A stretch of DNA of 64,000 nucleotides from Lysobacterales bacterium (lineage in GTDB: Bacteria; Pseudomonadota; Gammaproteobacteria; Xanthomonadales; UBA2363). Position numbers and translations under genes: made by a program. Positions 7,721 to 16,684 of this stretch are shown here, piece by piece. A model generated the notes under the pieces. It made no database searches. It worked only from the letters and a program-made list of their open reading frames with translations, and had not been told where the DNA came from. Location: contig JAHCAT010000011.1 in assembly GCA_019634735.1 (NCBI GenBank), forward strand, positions 1-64,000, given 5' to 3'. The stretch's first letter is position 1. Every line of letters begins with the position of its first letter.

Positions 7721-8239
7721 GTGAACAGCTACGACATCGTCTTCCTGAAGAAATTCGCCTCCCTGATCGCCGGGTTCGTGGTGTTGACCGTGGTCCTGAT
7801 CGTGGTCGCGCTGATCGTGCACGGCGGCGCGAAGTCCGGCGATCCGGCGCCCGAGCAGGTCGCCGCCGTCGAGGCCCGGATCGCGCCGGTCGGCGCGGTC
7901 TATGCCGGCGAGTCCGGCCAGATGGCGCGCGCCGCCGCCGCCGCGGCGGCCGCGGCCGCCGCCCAGCAGCAGGTCGCCTACGGCGGCACCCTGGACGGTG
8001 GCCTGATCTACGAGCGCCTGTGCCGGACCTGCCACGACACCGGCGCCGGCGGCGCCCCGAAGATGGAAGCCGCCGCCTGGACCGCGCGCCTTGCGCAAGG
8101 CCGGGAAACTTTGGTCCGCCACGCGATCGAGGGCTACGAGGGTCCGGACGGCATCATGCCGCCGCGCGGCGGCAATCCCTCGCTGACCGACGAGCAGGTC
8201 GCCGCCTCGGTCGACTGGATGATCGACGCGGTCAACTGA
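7721..8239 (+). CDS. Membrane-anchored cytochrome c5-type protein
   Basis: A 172-residue electron carrier. Residues of about 12-35 form one membrane anchor after the short SYDIVFLKKF lead common in this family. A run of about eleven alanines then links to the haem domain. The haem is bound covalently at CRTCH (Cys101, Cys104, His105), and Met146 in GIMPPRGG is the expected sixth ligand. It should act on the periplasmic side of the inner membrane, passing electrons in respiration. The start is GTG, supported by the anchor position and the -10 upstream. Its stop overlaps the ATG of the nuclease gene (TGATG). The alanine run, coded by repeated GCC/GCG, could slip in length. Confidence 0.9.
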   Translation: MNSYDIVFLKKFASLIAGFVVLTVVLIVVALIVHGGAKSGDPAPEQVAAVEARIAPVGAVYAGESGQMARAAAAAAAAAAAQQQVAYGGTLDGGLIYERLCRTCHDTGAGGAPKMEAAAWTARLAQGRETLVRHAIEGYEGPDGIMPPRGGNPSLTDEQVAASVDWMIDAVN

Positions 8240-10089
8240 TGCGCGCCTGGCCGCCAGCCCGGCACCGACGCCGCCGCAGGGCGGCGTTGTCGTCTGTGGC
8301 CCTGCTGGTCCTGGCCGCGCTGGCCGGTTGCTCGCGGGACCGCGATACCGCGCCCCTGCCGGCCCCGCCACGCGAGGTACGGTTCGCCTGCGGCGAGCCC
8401 GCCACCGCCATCGCCGGCCTGCCGCGCACACGTGGCCAGGGCATCGCCCAGCTCGGCCGGGTCGAACTGGAAGCGGTGGTGGTCGCCGATTTCCGCGACG
8501 GCCTGGGCGGCTTCGTGTTGCAGAGCGCGGCCGGCGACGACGATGGCGATGCCACCACGCCTGAAGGCGTGTTCGTCGCCCACGATCCCGGCCGCGGCCC
8601 GGTGCGCATCGGCCAGCGCCTGCGCGTGCGCGGCCTGTGGGCGCGCAGCGACGATCCGGCCGAGTCCGAATGGGCGCTGCGCGACGTCACCGACCTGCTC
8701 GACTGCGGCCCCGGCGAGCTGCCGGCCGCGCTCGAGCTCGCCGAGCCGCCGGCCGACTGGGCGGCGCTGTCGGGGATGCGCGTGCGCCTGCCCGGGCCGC
8801 TGGTGATCTCCGGCAACGACGGCCTGCTGCGTTTCGGCGAGCTGCTGCTGGCCTTCGAGGGCCGTCTGTACGCACCGACCGAGCTGGCCGCGCCGGGCCG
8901 CGCCGCGCGCCGGCAGGAACAGCGCAACCGCCGGCGCAGCCTGGTGCTCGACGATGCCCGCCTGGACCCCTGGCCACGCGCCCTCGCGCACCTGCCGGCG
9001 CCGCCCTCGGCGCGCAGCCCCTACCGGGTCGGCAGCACCGTCGAGGGCATCGAAGGCGTGATCGAGCGCCGGCACCGCGCCTGGCGACTGCAGCCCACCG
9101 GTCCGGTGGCGCGGGTGAACCAGGCGCCCCGCCCGCAAGCGCCGGCACGCAGCGACGGGGCGGTGCGCGTCGCCGGCTTCAACGTGCTCAACTTCTTCAA
9201 CGGCGACGGCCGCGGGGCCGGCTATCCGACCGCGCGCGGCGCCGCCACCCCAGGCCAGCAGCGCCAGCAGCGCGACAAGCTGGTCGCGGCCCTGCGCGCC
9301 CTGGACGCCGACATCGTCGCGGTGATGGAGGTCGAGAACGACGGCGGCGGTGCCGACAGCGCCCTGGTCGAGCTGGCCGGCGCGCTCGCCCAGGGACGCG
9401 GCAGCGGCGACTGGCAAGGACTGGACCACGGCCGGCCGCGGCTGGGCAGCGACGAGATCGCGGTGGGCCTGCTGTACCGGGCCGACCGCGTGCGTCCGCT
9501 GGGCGACGCCCATGCCCTCGAGGAACCCCCGTTCGACCGCGGCAGCCGGGTGCCCCTGGCCCAGGCCTTCGTGGCCGGCGACGACGGGGTGCCGTTCACC
9601 GTGGTGGTCAACCACTTCAAGTCCAAGGGTGGCTGCGACCGCGCCGAGGATGCCGACGTGGACCAGGGCGATGGCCAGGCCTGCTTCAATGCGTTGCGCG
9701 TCGCCAGCGCGCGTCGTCTGGCGGACTGGCTGGCCACCGATCCGGCAGGGACCGGTGCCGGCCAGGTGCTGGTGATCGGCGATCTCAACGCCCATGGCCG
9801 CGAGGCGCCGCTGCGGGTGCTTACCTCGGCCGGTTGGACCGACCTGCTCACAGGCCGCGATCCGCCGGCCTGGACCTACGTGTTCCGCGGCCAGTCCGGC
9901 CGCCTCGACCACGCCCTGGCCGGTGGCGACCTGGCGGCCAGGGTGCGCGCCGCCGGCACCTGGGCGGCCAACGCCGACGAACTGCCCGGCTTCGAGTACG
10001 CCGCCGAGACCGGCGGCCGGCGCCTGTACGCCGCCGATCCCTGGCGCAGTTCCGACCACGATCCGGTCTGGGTCGACCTGACGCCCTGA
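8239..10089 (+). CDS. ExeM/NucH-like extracellular endonuclease lipoprotein
   Basis: A 616-residue lipoprotein (lipobox LAGC near residue 30). An OB-like domain at about 45-150, of the kind found in YhcR and ExeM, is followed by an endonuclease/exonuclease/phosphatase domain at about 305-616. Catalytic signatures are visible: FNVLNFFNGDG, VMEVENDG, NHFKSKGG (Asn458, His459), GDLNAH (Asp515, Asn517) and SDHDPV (Asp606, His607). It probably degrades extracellular DNA, for phosphate or carbon or in biofilm remodelling. Known ExeM proteins often end in a membrane anchor; none is seen here and the lipid anchor may replace it. The ATG overlaps the cytochrome stop, so the two may be co-transcribed although functionally unrelated. 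Confidence 0.88.
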   Translation: MRAWPPARHRRRRRAALSSVALLVLAALAGCSRDRDTAPLPAPPREVRFACGEPATAIAGLPRTRGQGIAQLGRVELEAVVVADFRDGLGGFVLQSAAGDDDGDATTPEGVFVAHDPGRGPVRIGQRLRVRGLWARSDDPAESEWALRDVTDLLDCGPGELPAALELAEPPADWAALSGMRVRLPGPLVISGNDGLLRFGELLLAFEGRLYAPTELAAPGRAARRQEQRNRRRSLVLDDARLDPWPRALAHLPAPPSARSPYRVGSTVEGIEGVIERRHRAWRLQPTGPVARVNQAPRPQAPARSDGAVRVAGFNVLNFFNGDGRGAGYPTARGAATPGQQRQQRDKLVAALRALDADIVAVMEVENDGGGADSALVELAGALAQGRGSGDWQGLDHGRPRLGSDEIAVGLLYRADRVRPLGDAHALEEPPFDRGSRVPLAQAFVAGDDGVPFTVVVNHFKSKGGCDRAEDADVDQGDGQACFNALRVASARRLADWLATDPAGTGAGQVLVIGDLNAHGREAPLRVLTSAGWTDLLTGRDPPAWTYVFRGQSGRLDHALAGGDLAARVRAAGTWAANADELPGFEYAAETGGRRLYAADPWRSSDHDPVWVDLTP

Positions 10090-10401
10090 GCCGAAGCGGG
10101 CGTCCGCCGTCGAGCGGTCGCAGCGCCACGCTTCGCGCTCACCCTGTCGGAGCCCGAGTCGACAGTGCGGCGACTCGATCCGTCCCGGCCCCCGTCAGCG
10201 CCGTCGTCTCTGACCGCCATCCGCACGCGGGCGCCGACCGCGTCCCGATACCCCCTGTCTGCCCCCAGCCGGCTTCCCCGCCGCACGAGCGAGGCCCCTG
10301 TCGTCCTCAGCGTCCGATACCGGTACCCGGTCCCCGGTCCCCGGTCCCCGGTCCCGAGTCCCGAGTCCCGAGTCCCGAGCCCCGAGTCCCAAGACAGAAC
10401 A
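10090..10401. other. Intergenic spacer ending in heptamer repeats
   Basis: There is no supported gene. The last 80 bases are the seven-base repeat array listed at 10317-10391, which runs almost to the start codon of the next gene. The rest is unremarkable GC-rich spacer. Confidence 0.6.
10317..10391. repeat. Heptamer tandem array A (CCCCGGT / CCCGAGT)
   Basis: About four units of CCCCGGT are followed by about five units of CCCGAGT, ending ten bases before the ATG at 10402. The same two unit types, in the same order, occur at 11309-11393. Related arrays lie at 27449-27481 (opposite strand) and 57968-57995. Confidence 0.75.
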
Positions 10402-10965
10402 ATGACCCTCCGCCCCGCCCTCGTCCTGCCCTTCCTCCTCCTTCTGACGGCCTGTGCCGGCACGGCACGGGTGGCCACCACGGCACCGGCACCGGCGCCG
10501 GAATCGGCCCGGCCCAAGGCACTCGTGCGCGACGACATCATCATCGTCGCCCAGCCCACCGCCGAAGACCTGGCCGCCTGGCGCGCCGACGGCGTGCGCT
10601 CGGTATTCAACGTGCGCACGCCGGCGGAGATGGCCGATCGCAAGGTGGTGCCCTTCGACGAGGCCGCACTGGCCGCCGAACTGGGGTATGCCTACGCCGA
10701 GCACGGCATCGCCGGCAGCCAGGGCTACCGTCCCGAAATCCTGGATGCATTCGCCGCTGCCGTGGCGGCGGGCGACGGACCGGTGCTCCTGCACTGCGGC
10801 ACCGGCGCGCGCGCCGGCCTGCTGTACGCGGCCTACGCGGTGAAGTACCTGGGCCGCTCGCCGGACGAGGCGATGCGCGACCTCGAACCGCTCGGCCTGT
10901 GGCCGCTGCCGCTGGAACGCCTGACCGGCCTGCCGTTGCGGCTCGAGTCTATCGAGCAGCCCTGA
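10402..10965 (+). CDS. DUF442-type phosphatase-like lipoprotein
   Basis: A 187-residue predicted lipoprotein: a signal peptide ends in LTACAG at about residue 18. The rest resembles the DUF442 (beta-lactamase-hydrolase-like/protein tyrosine phosphatase) family: DDIIIVAQPT.EDL, an SVFNVRTPAEM strand-loop and the active-site loop HCGTGAR (Cys132, Arg137). The CX4R spacing is that of DUF442 rather than the CX5R of classical tyrosine phosphatases. The substrate is unknown; relatives are linked with sulphur metabolism or stress. The expected start ATG 10402 follows a heptamer array so closely that no normal Shine-Dalgarno site is present, which may lower translation or make it sensitive to repeat number. 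Confidence 0.78.
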   Translation: MTLRPALVLPFLLLLTACAGTARVATTAPAPAPESARPKALVRDDIIIVAQPTAEDLAAWRADGVRSVFNVRTPAEMADRKVVPFDEAALAAELGYAYAEHGIAGSQGYRPEILDAFAAAVAAGDGPVLLHCGTGARAGLLYAAYAVKYLGRSPDEAMRDLEPLGLWPLPLERLTGLPLRLESIEQP

Positions 10966-11130
10966 TACGCCAGCCGCGCCCCGCGCCAATCCCCGGATCG
11001 CGGGTCGCGGTCCCGGCACCTGCCCGCCCCCGCCTGCTGCCATCCTGACCCGCGTCGTACCCCGGCCCCGGTTCGGAGCCAGGTCCGTCATCCGCTCCAC
11101 GCCGCGCGCCGCCAGCGCCGCGGCACCGCA

Positions 11131-11291
11131 CTTCCCCCCGCCCCCGCTTGCGGGGGGTGGGGCCGGGGAGAGGGCCGCCCCGGCCAGCGCACGCGCCGGG
11201 AGCGACGACGGTGAAGATCATGGCCAGCCCCGACCCTCTCCCCCGGCCCCTCTCCCGGAGGGAGAGGGGAGCAGAGCGCGCTCCGCTCAAT
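11131..11291. repeat. Composite GC-rich palindromic repeat, copy 2
   Basis: Same architecture as 51-204: a CCCCCGC/GCGGGGG palindrome, GGGGAGAGGGC, a spacer with GATCATGGCCAGCCCCG, then CCCCTCTCCC-GGAG-GGAGAGGGG and a CTCCGCTCA tail. The spacer words are shared, not only the GC palindromes, so the two copies have a common origin. Confidence 0.65.
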
Positions 11292-11308
11292 GAGCCCGGA
11301 TCCCCGAT

Positions 11309-11393
11309 GCTCGGTCCCCGGTCCCCGGTCCCCGGTCCCCGAGTCTCGAGCCCCGAGTCCCGAGTCCCGGGTCCCGGGTCCCGAGTCCCGACA
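11309..11393. repeat. Heptamer tandem array B (CCCCGGT / CCCGAGT)
   Basis: About four CCCCGGT-type units are followed by about seven CCCGAGT/CCCGGGT variants, immediately beyond the 3' end of the RND transporter gene. It is the same pattern as 10317-10391. Confidence 0.75.
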
Positions 11394-11395
11394 AC

Positions 11396-14300
11396 TCAGA
11401 CCCCGACCGGCTCCCCGTGGCCCTGCGGCGGCAGCGTCTCCAGCGTGCCGCCGTGGTCGCGTGCCAGATACAGGTACATGGCCGGCAGCACGAACAGGGT
11501 GAACGCGGTGCCCAGGGTCATGCCGCTGGCGATCACCAGGCCCATGGCGAAGCGCGAGGCGGCGCCCGGGCCGGTGGCGATCAGCAGGGGCACCATCGCG
11601 AACACCAGCGCGGCGGTGGTCATCAGCACCGGCCGCAGGCGGATCGACGCCGCTTCCTCGATCGCCGCCCGCTTGGCCAGTCCCGACTCGACCTGCAGCT
11701 TGTTGGCGAACTCGACGATCAGGATGCCGTGCTTGGAGATCACGCCGACCAGGGTCAGCAGTCCCACCTGGGTGTAGATGTTGAGCGTGGTCAGTCCCAG
11801 CGACACGAAGATCATCGCGCCGCAGATCGCCATCGGCACCGTGATCAGCATGATCAGCGGGTCGCGCCAGCTCTCGAACTGCGCGGCCAGCACCAGGTAG
11901 ATCACCACGATCGCGAAGAAGAAGGTCATCATCAGCGCCGACCCCTCGGTCTTGAACTGGCGCGACTGCCCGGCGTAGTCCACCGAGTAGCCCGGCGGCA
12001 GCACCTCGGCGGCGGCCTGCTCGAGGATGCCCAGCGCCTCGCCCAAGGTGACGCCCGGCCGCGGCACCGCCGAGATGGTCACCGCGTTGAGCTGCTGGAA
12101 GCGCTTGAGCTGCTGCGGCTGCACGCTTTCCTGCAGCGTCACCAGGGTCGACAGCGGCACCAGGTCGCCGCTGCGGGCGCGGGTGTAGAAGCTGCCGAGC
12201 TGGTCCGGGTTCAGGCGATCGCTGCGCTGCACCTGCGGGATCACCCGGTACGAACGGTTCTCCAGCGCGAAGCGGTTGGCGTAGCCGCCCGACAGCATCG
12301 CCGCCATGTCGGTGCTGAGCGTGCGCATGTCGATGCCGAGCAGGGCCGCCTTGTCGCGGTCGACCAGGATCTCCACGCGCGGCTTGTCGATCTTCAGGTC
12401 GGTGTTGAGGAAGATGAACTTGCCGCTGCCGTAGGCGCGGCCAAGGATCTCGCCGGCCAGTTCCTGGATCACCTCCAGGCTGCCGGTGCCGCCGACGATG
12501 AACTCCACGGGCGTGCCGCCGCCGCCGGCGGTGGGCAGGGCCGGCGGGATCACCGCGAAGCTGTTCAGCGCGGCGATCTCGCCGATCCGCGGCTGAATGT
12601 CCTGTTCCAGCACCTGCTTGGTGCTGCGCTCGCGCTCGCTCCAGGGTTTGAGCACGAAGCCGCCGATCGCCGAATTGGTCGAGCCGCCGCCGCCGCCGCC
12701 GAAACCGTTGATCTGGAAAATGTTCTCGACCTCGGGCACTTCCTCGGCGATGACCACCACCTCGTCGGTGTAGCGCTGCAGGTAGTCCAGGGTGCTGTAC
12801 GGGTCGCTCTCGCCGACGAAGAACACGAAGCCCTGGTCCTCCTCGGGGGCCAGCTCGCTGGGCGAGGTGACGAACAGGAAGTAGGTGGACACCAGGATCA
12901 GGGCGCCGAACACGGCGATCACCGATTTGGTCTCCAGGGCGCCGTGCAGACGCCGCAGGTAGGCGCGCCGCAGCGACTCGAACCGGGCATCCAGCCAGGC
13001 CGCCAGCCGGCCCTGGCCGGCGTCGTGCGGCTTGAGCAGGAAGGCGCACATCATCGGCGACAGGGTCAGGGCGATCACGCCGGACAGCAGCACGGCGCCG
13101 GCCAGGGTGAACGCGAATTCGATGAACAGCGCGCCGGACAGGCCGCCCAGGAAGCCGATCGGCAGGTACACGGCGATCAGGGTGGTGGTCATCGCCACCA
13201 CCGGCCAGGCCAGCTCGCGGGCGCCGCGGAGGGCAGCGTCCTTGGGTCGCATGCCCTCCTCGATGTGCCGGTGGATGTTCTCCAGCACGATGATCGCGTC
13301 GTCGACGACGATGCCGATCGCCAGCACCATCGCCAGCAGGGTCAGCAGGTTGATGGTGAAGCCCATCAGCAGCATCAGGAACAACGCGCCGACCAGGGAC
13401 AGCGGCACCGCGATCGCCGGGATCAGCACGCTGCGCAGCGAGCCCAGGAACAGGAAGATCACCACGATGACGATCAGCACCGCCTCGACGATGGTGCGCA
13501 CCACCTCGCCGATGGCGTCCTCGATGTAGCGGGTGCTGTCGTAGGGGATGGCGCCGTGCATGCCCTCGGGCAGCTGCGGGATGATCTCGCCGTCCCAGAC
13601 CTCGCGCACGGCGCGGATCACATCCAGGGAATTGGCGTCCGGCGACACGAACACGCCGATGAAGGTGGCCTTGTCGCCGTTGAACTGCACCGAGCTGCCG
13701 TAGCTCTCCGATCCCAGCTCGACGTCGGCCAGGTCGCCCAGGCGGACGATCGCGCCGTCCTGCTCGCGCACCACCAGCTGCCGGAATTCCTCCTCGTTGC
13801 GCAGGTCGGTGCGCGCGGTCAGGTCGATCGACACCATCTGGCCCTTGGTGGCGCCGACCGCCGACAGCACCGAGTTGTTCTGCAGGGCCGCCCAGACGTC
13901 GCTGGCGGTGACCCCCAGCGCCGCCATCCGGTCCGGGCGCAGCCACACCCGCATGGCGAAGCTGCCGCTGCCCAGGATCTGCGCGCGCTGCACGCCGGGC
14001 AGGGTGGCCAGCTTCGGCTCGACCACGCGCACCAGGTAGTCGGTGATCTGGTTGTTGCTGAGGATCTCGCTGGAGAACGACAGGTACATGGCGGCGATCT
14101 GCTCGCCCTGCTGCAGCTCGATCACCGGGTCCTCGGAGGCCGCCGGCAGCTCGCCGCGCAGCTTGTTGACCTTGGCGGCGATCTGGGTGAGCGCCTCGTT
14201 GGGGTCGTAGTCCAGGCGCAGGTAGGCCTGGATCTGGCTGATCCCGGCGGTGGAGCTGCTGACCAGGTAGTCGATGCCCTCGGCGCTGGCGACCTCGCGC

Positions 14301-14503
14301 TCCAGCGGCGTGGTGATGAAACCCTGGATCAGGTCGGCGTCGGCACCGAAGTAGGCGGTGGTGACGTTGATCACCGCGTTCTGCAGTTCCGGGTACTGGC
14401 GCACGTTCAGCTCGCTGCCGGCGCGCAGGCCGAGCAGCAGGATGAACAGGCTGACCACGCTGGCCAGCACCGGCTTGTTGACGAAGATGTCGGTGAACTT
14501 CAT
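11396..14503 (-). CDS. RND efflux transporter permease (HAE1/AcrB type)
   Basis: A 1035-residue inner-membrane proton/drug antiporter with the usual twelve-helix, two-porter-loop layout. The first helix begins at about residue 12. TM4 carries the proton-relay pair Asp401-Asp402 (GIVVDDAIIVLENIHR). The signature GFITTPLEREVASAEG of the first porter loop is present. It should expel toxic compounds through the adaptor encoded just upstream and an outer-membrane factor, which is absent from this window and so presumably shared. Its ATG at 14503 lies 37 bases after the adaptor stop in the same operon. Length and motifs are complete. The substrate range cannot be read from the sequence. Confidence 0.95.
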   Translation of the reverse strand: MKFTDIFVNKPVLASVVSLFILLLGLRAGSELNVRQYPELQNAVINVTTAYFGADADLIQGFITTPLEREVASAEGIDYLVSSSTAGISQIQAYLRLDYDPNEALTQIAAKVNKLRGELPAASEDPVIELQQGEQIAAMYLSFSSEILSNNQITDYLVRVVEPKLATLPGVQRAQILGSGSFAMRVWLRPDRMAALGVTASDVWAALQNNSVLSAVGATKGQMVSIDLTARTDLRNEEEFRQLVVREQDGAIVRLGDLADVELGSESYGSSVQFNGDKATFIGVFVSPDANSLDVIRAVREVWDGEIIPQLPEGMHGAIPYDSTRYIEDAIGEVVRTIVEAVLIVIVVIFLFLGSLRSVLIPAIAVPLSLVGALFLMLLMGFTINLLTLLAMVLAIGIVVDDAIIVLENIHRHIEEGMRPKDAALRGARELAWPVVAMTTTLIAVYLPIGFLGGLSGALFIEFAFTLAGAVLLSGVIALTLSPMMCAFLLKPHDAGQGRLAAWLDARFESLRRAYLRRLHGALETKSVIAVFGALILVSTYFLFVTSPSELAPEEDQGFVFFVGESDPYSTLDYLQRYTDEVVVIAEEVPEVENIFQINGFGGGGGGSTNSAIGGFVLKPWSERERSTKQVLEQDIQPRIGEIAALNSFAVIPPALPTAGGGGTPVEFIVGGTGSLEVIQELAGEILGRAYGSGKFIFLNTDLKIDKPRVEILVDRDKAALLGIDMRTLSTDMAAMLSGGYANRFALENRSYRVIPQVQRSDRLNPDQLGSFYTRARSGDLVPLSTLVTLQESVQPQQLKRFQQLNAVTISAVPRPGVTLGEALGILEQAAAEVLPPGYSVDYAGQSRQFKTEGSALMMTFFFAIVVIYLVLAAQFESWRDPLIMLITVPMAICGAMIFVSLGLTTLNIYTQVGLLTLVGVISKHGILIVEFANKLQVESGLAKRAAIEEAASIRLRPVLMTTAALVFAMVPLLIATGPGAASRFAMGLVIASGMTLGTAFTLFVLPAMYLYLARDHGGTLETLPPQGHGEPVGV

Positions 14504-14540
14504 GGGCGGGGGCGCCTCCTGGCGATGCGGTGGCGCGGGC

Positions 14541-15767
14541 TCAGCGGTTGTCCGGGGCCGGATCGGCCTCGGCGGTCGGTTCGACGCGGTCGTTGATCAC
14601 CACGGTGGCGCCGTTGCGCAGCTTGAGCAGGCCGCTGGTGGCGACCCGTTCGCCCGGCCGCAGGCCCTCGAGCACCGCGACCAGGTCGCCGCGGCTGGCG
14701 CCGGTGCGGATGAAGCGCTGGCTGACGGTCAGGGTGTCGCCCTCGACCTGCACCGGGGGCGACGCCTGGCCGGGACCTGCGACATCGCTGTCGCCGCCCG
14801 CGGAAGCCACCTGGCTGCTGCCGATCACGTACACGGAGTTGCCGTAGGGGTTGAAGCTGACCGCCGTCTGCGGGATCACCACCACCGTGCGTGGTTCGCC
14901 CAGGCCGGCGGCGACCCGTGCCGAGGTGCCCGGGCGCAGCAGGCCGTCCGGGTTGGCCAGGGTCGCCTGCACGCGCACGTTGCGGGTGGCGACGTCGACC
15001 TCGGGTTCGATGGCGGTGACCGTGCCCTCGAAGCTGCGCCCCGGCGCGGCGTCGACCTGGGCGCTGACCGGCAGGCCGGTACGGATATCGGCCAGGCGCT
15101 GCTCGGGCACGCTGAAGTCCAGGTGGATGGGATCGAGCGACTGCAGGCTGACGATCGCGTCGCCGGGGTTGAGGTACTGGCCCAGGTTGACCCGGCGGAT
15201 GCCGAGCCGGCCGGCGAACGGCGCGCGGATGGTCTTGCGGGCGATCAGGGCGCGCTGCGCCTCGACCTGCGCCTGCAACTGCTCGACCTCGCTCTCGCGC
15301 TGGTCGAGGTCGGCGCGGGCGACCAGCTTGCGCTCCTCGTACAGCTCGCGGAAGCGGTCGCGCTGGGTGACCGCCAGGCGCAGGCCGGCCTCCAGTGCGC
15401 GCAGGCTGGCCAGCTCGGTGCTGGCTTCGAGTTGCAGCAGCACCTCGCCGCGCGCGACCTGCTGGCCGGACTCGAAGCGGATCGCACTGACCACGCCCGC
15501 GGCCTCGGTAGTGACCCGGGTGCCGTTGACCGCGGCCAGGCTGCCGACCGCGCCCAGGCTGTCGCCCCACTGTTCCTGGCGAACCACGGCGGCGCTGATC
15601 GAGGCCGGCGGCATCGGCATGTTGTCCATCGCCTGGTTCATCATCTTCGACCCGTACCACTTCAGGCCGAAGATCGCGCCGAACACCGCGCCGACGACGA
15701 TCAGCATCAGGAGCATGCGCAGGGCGGTGGAACGGTGCGGCTGGACGGTGCGGTCGCGTCGGTTCAT
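14541..15767 (-). CDS. RND efflux periplasmic adaptor (membrane fusion protein)
   Basis: A 408-residue adaptor. An N-terminal membrane anchor (about residues 15-38) is followed by an MxMP-containing linker, a barrel-sandwich/lipoyl domain, a coiled-coil hairpin at about 115-185 rich in Glu and Arg, the second lipoyl half (TIRAPFAGRLGIRRVNLGQYL) and the beta-barrel domain. It joins the permease to an outer-membrane channel in the periplasm. ATG 15767 overlaps the stop of the TetR gene by four bases, so the two are translationally coupled. An alternative, longer frame lacks such coupling. The C-terminal acidic, Pro-rich tail is probably flexible. Confidence 0.93.
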   Translation of the reverse strand: MNRRDRTVQPHRSTALRMLLMLIVVGAVFGAIFGLKWYGSKMMNQAMDNMPMPPASISAAVVRQEQWGDSLGAVGSLAAVNGTRVTTEAAGVVSAIRFESGQQVARGEVLLQLEASTELASLRALEAGLRLAVTQRDRFRELYEERKLVARADLDQRESEVEQLQAQVEAQRALIARKTIRAPFAGRLGIRRVNLGQYLNPGDAIVSLQSLDPIHLDFSVPEQRLADIRTGLPVSAQVDAAPGRSFEGTVTAIEPEVDVATRNVRVQATLANPDGLLRPGTSARVAAGLGEPRTVVVIPQTAVSFNPYGNSVYVIGSSQVASAGGDSDVAGPGQASPPVQVEGDTLTVSQRFIRTGASRGDLVAVLEGLRPGERVATSGLLKLRNGATVVINDRVEPTAEADPAPDNR

Positions 15768-16552
15768 CGGGAAGCTTCCGTGGCAGGGCTGGAATCGGGG
15801 GCGAGGCGGCGCGCGTGCGCCGCGCAGACGGGAAGGGGCAGGTCGAATACGTGCCGGCACAGGCGCTCGACCTGGGCGGCCACCGCGGCATCGTCGACCG
15901 GCGCCATCAGGGGCAGCCAGCCGTAGCCGTTGAGCAACAGGTTGAGCTGCTTGAAAAGCAGCCGGTAGGGCTGGCTGACCTCGTGGCTGTCGAGCAGGCC
16001 TTCGGCATGGGCGAGGGTGTGCATGCCCAGGCACTGGCACCAGGCGCCGAGCACCAGCTCGCGCGCGGCCATGCCGTGGGTGTCGGGCAGGTCGCCATCG
16101 GCGATCGCCCGCGCGACGATGCCGTCGAGCAGGGACTGGATCGGCGCGGTGGCATCGAGCATGCGCTGCCGCTGCCGGGGCGAGGCGGCGTTCCAGACCA
16201 CTTCGGTCAGCACGTACTGTTGCAGGCGGAACAGCTCCGGCGCCTGTTCCTGGGCCAGGGTGTCGGCCACGGCGACCGCCAGCAGGCGCTCGCGGCTGGG
16301 CCCGTTCCATGCAGCGGCGCGCGCGAACAGGCCGAGCCGGCTTTCGGCATTGCCCGTGGCCAGCGCCAGCAGCAGGTCTTCCTTGGTGTCGAAGTGCAGG
16401 TACAAGGTGCCCACGGCCAGCCCGCAGGCGCGCGCCAGCCGGGACATCTGCAGGGTCAGCAGGCCCTCGCGCTGGAGCAGCTCCCGGGCGGTGTCCAGGA
16501 TCAGCTGTTCGCGCCGCGCCATGGCTTGCTGGCGGTCTGGGTGGATTGCCAT
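15764..16552 (-). CDS. TetR/AcrR-family repressor of the efflux operon
   Basis: A 262-residue regulator. Residues of about 14-62 form the TetR DNA-binding domain (ILDTARELLQREG...MSRLARACGLAVGTLYLHFDTKEDLLLAL). The rest is the variable ligand-binding domain. It is the first gene of the operon with the adaptor and permease and overlaps the adaptor by four bases. TetR proteins placed this way usually repress their own operon until a pump substrate binds; that role is inferred. A perfect 15-base palindrome 30 bases upstream of the ATG (16582-16596) is the natural operator candidate. ATG 16552 is chosen at the start of homology; the upstream bases give only a weak ribosome site (AGGAAAGGGG runs antisense). 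Confidence 0.88.
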   Translation of the reverse strand: MAIHPDRQQAMARREQLILDTARELLQREGLLTLQMSRLARACGLAVGTLYLHFDTKEDLLLALATGNAESRLGLFARAAAWNGPSRERLLAVAVADTLAQEQAPELFRLQQYVLTEVVWNAASPRQRQRMLDATAPIQSLLDGIVARAIADGDLPDTHGMAARELVLGAWCQCLGMHTLAHAEGLLDSHEVSQPYRLLFKQLNLLLNGYGWLPLMAPVDDAAVAAQVERLCRHVFDLPLPVCAAHARRLAPDSSPATEASR

Positions 16553-16581
16553 ACCAGTGGGTTCAGGAAAGGGGCGCGATT

Positions 16582-16596
16582 GTGAATCCGATTCAC
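16582..16596. promoter_or_regulatory. Palindromic operator candidate GTGAATCcGATTCAC
   Basis: Perfect seven-base arms around one central base, 30 bases upstream of the TetR-type repressor start codon. The size and symmetry suit a TetR dimer. It is the only such palindrome noted in this gap. Confidence 0.6.
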
Positions 16597-16678
16597 GGCG
16601 ACCGCAAGTGCCTTCCGCGGGCGCCGGCACGACGTTCAGCCGCGGTTGGCGTGGTGCCGGGCGGCCAGGCCCCTGCGC

Positions 16679-16684
16679 TATAGT
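16679..16684 (+). promoter_or_regulatory. Possible -10 element upstream of the hydrolase-zapE run
   Basis: TATAGT occurs in a GC-rich context 137 bases before the hydrolase ATG. No matching -35 is visible at 16-18 bases, so this is tentative. Confidence 0.25.

Larger units (their letters stand above)
10966..11395. other. Repeat-filled convergent intergenic region
   Basis: There is no supported gene. Between the converging phosphatase-like and RND genes lie copy 2 of the composite palindromic repeat (11131-11291) and heptamer array B (11309-11393). Array B ends two bases before the RND stop codon. Confidence 0.6.

Noticed and set aside
7721..8239. Cytochrome c5 as part of the RiPP system
   Set aside because: It has its own likely promoter (TATACT at 7675) and a hairpin separates it from the dehydrogenase; cytochromes of this type are common housekeeping proteins.
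11417..14596. Plus-strand open frame of 1059 codons opposite the RND permease
   Set aside because: Composition (Gln, His, Arg, Asp runs) is that of reverse-read membrane protein codons, and the RND gene is certain.
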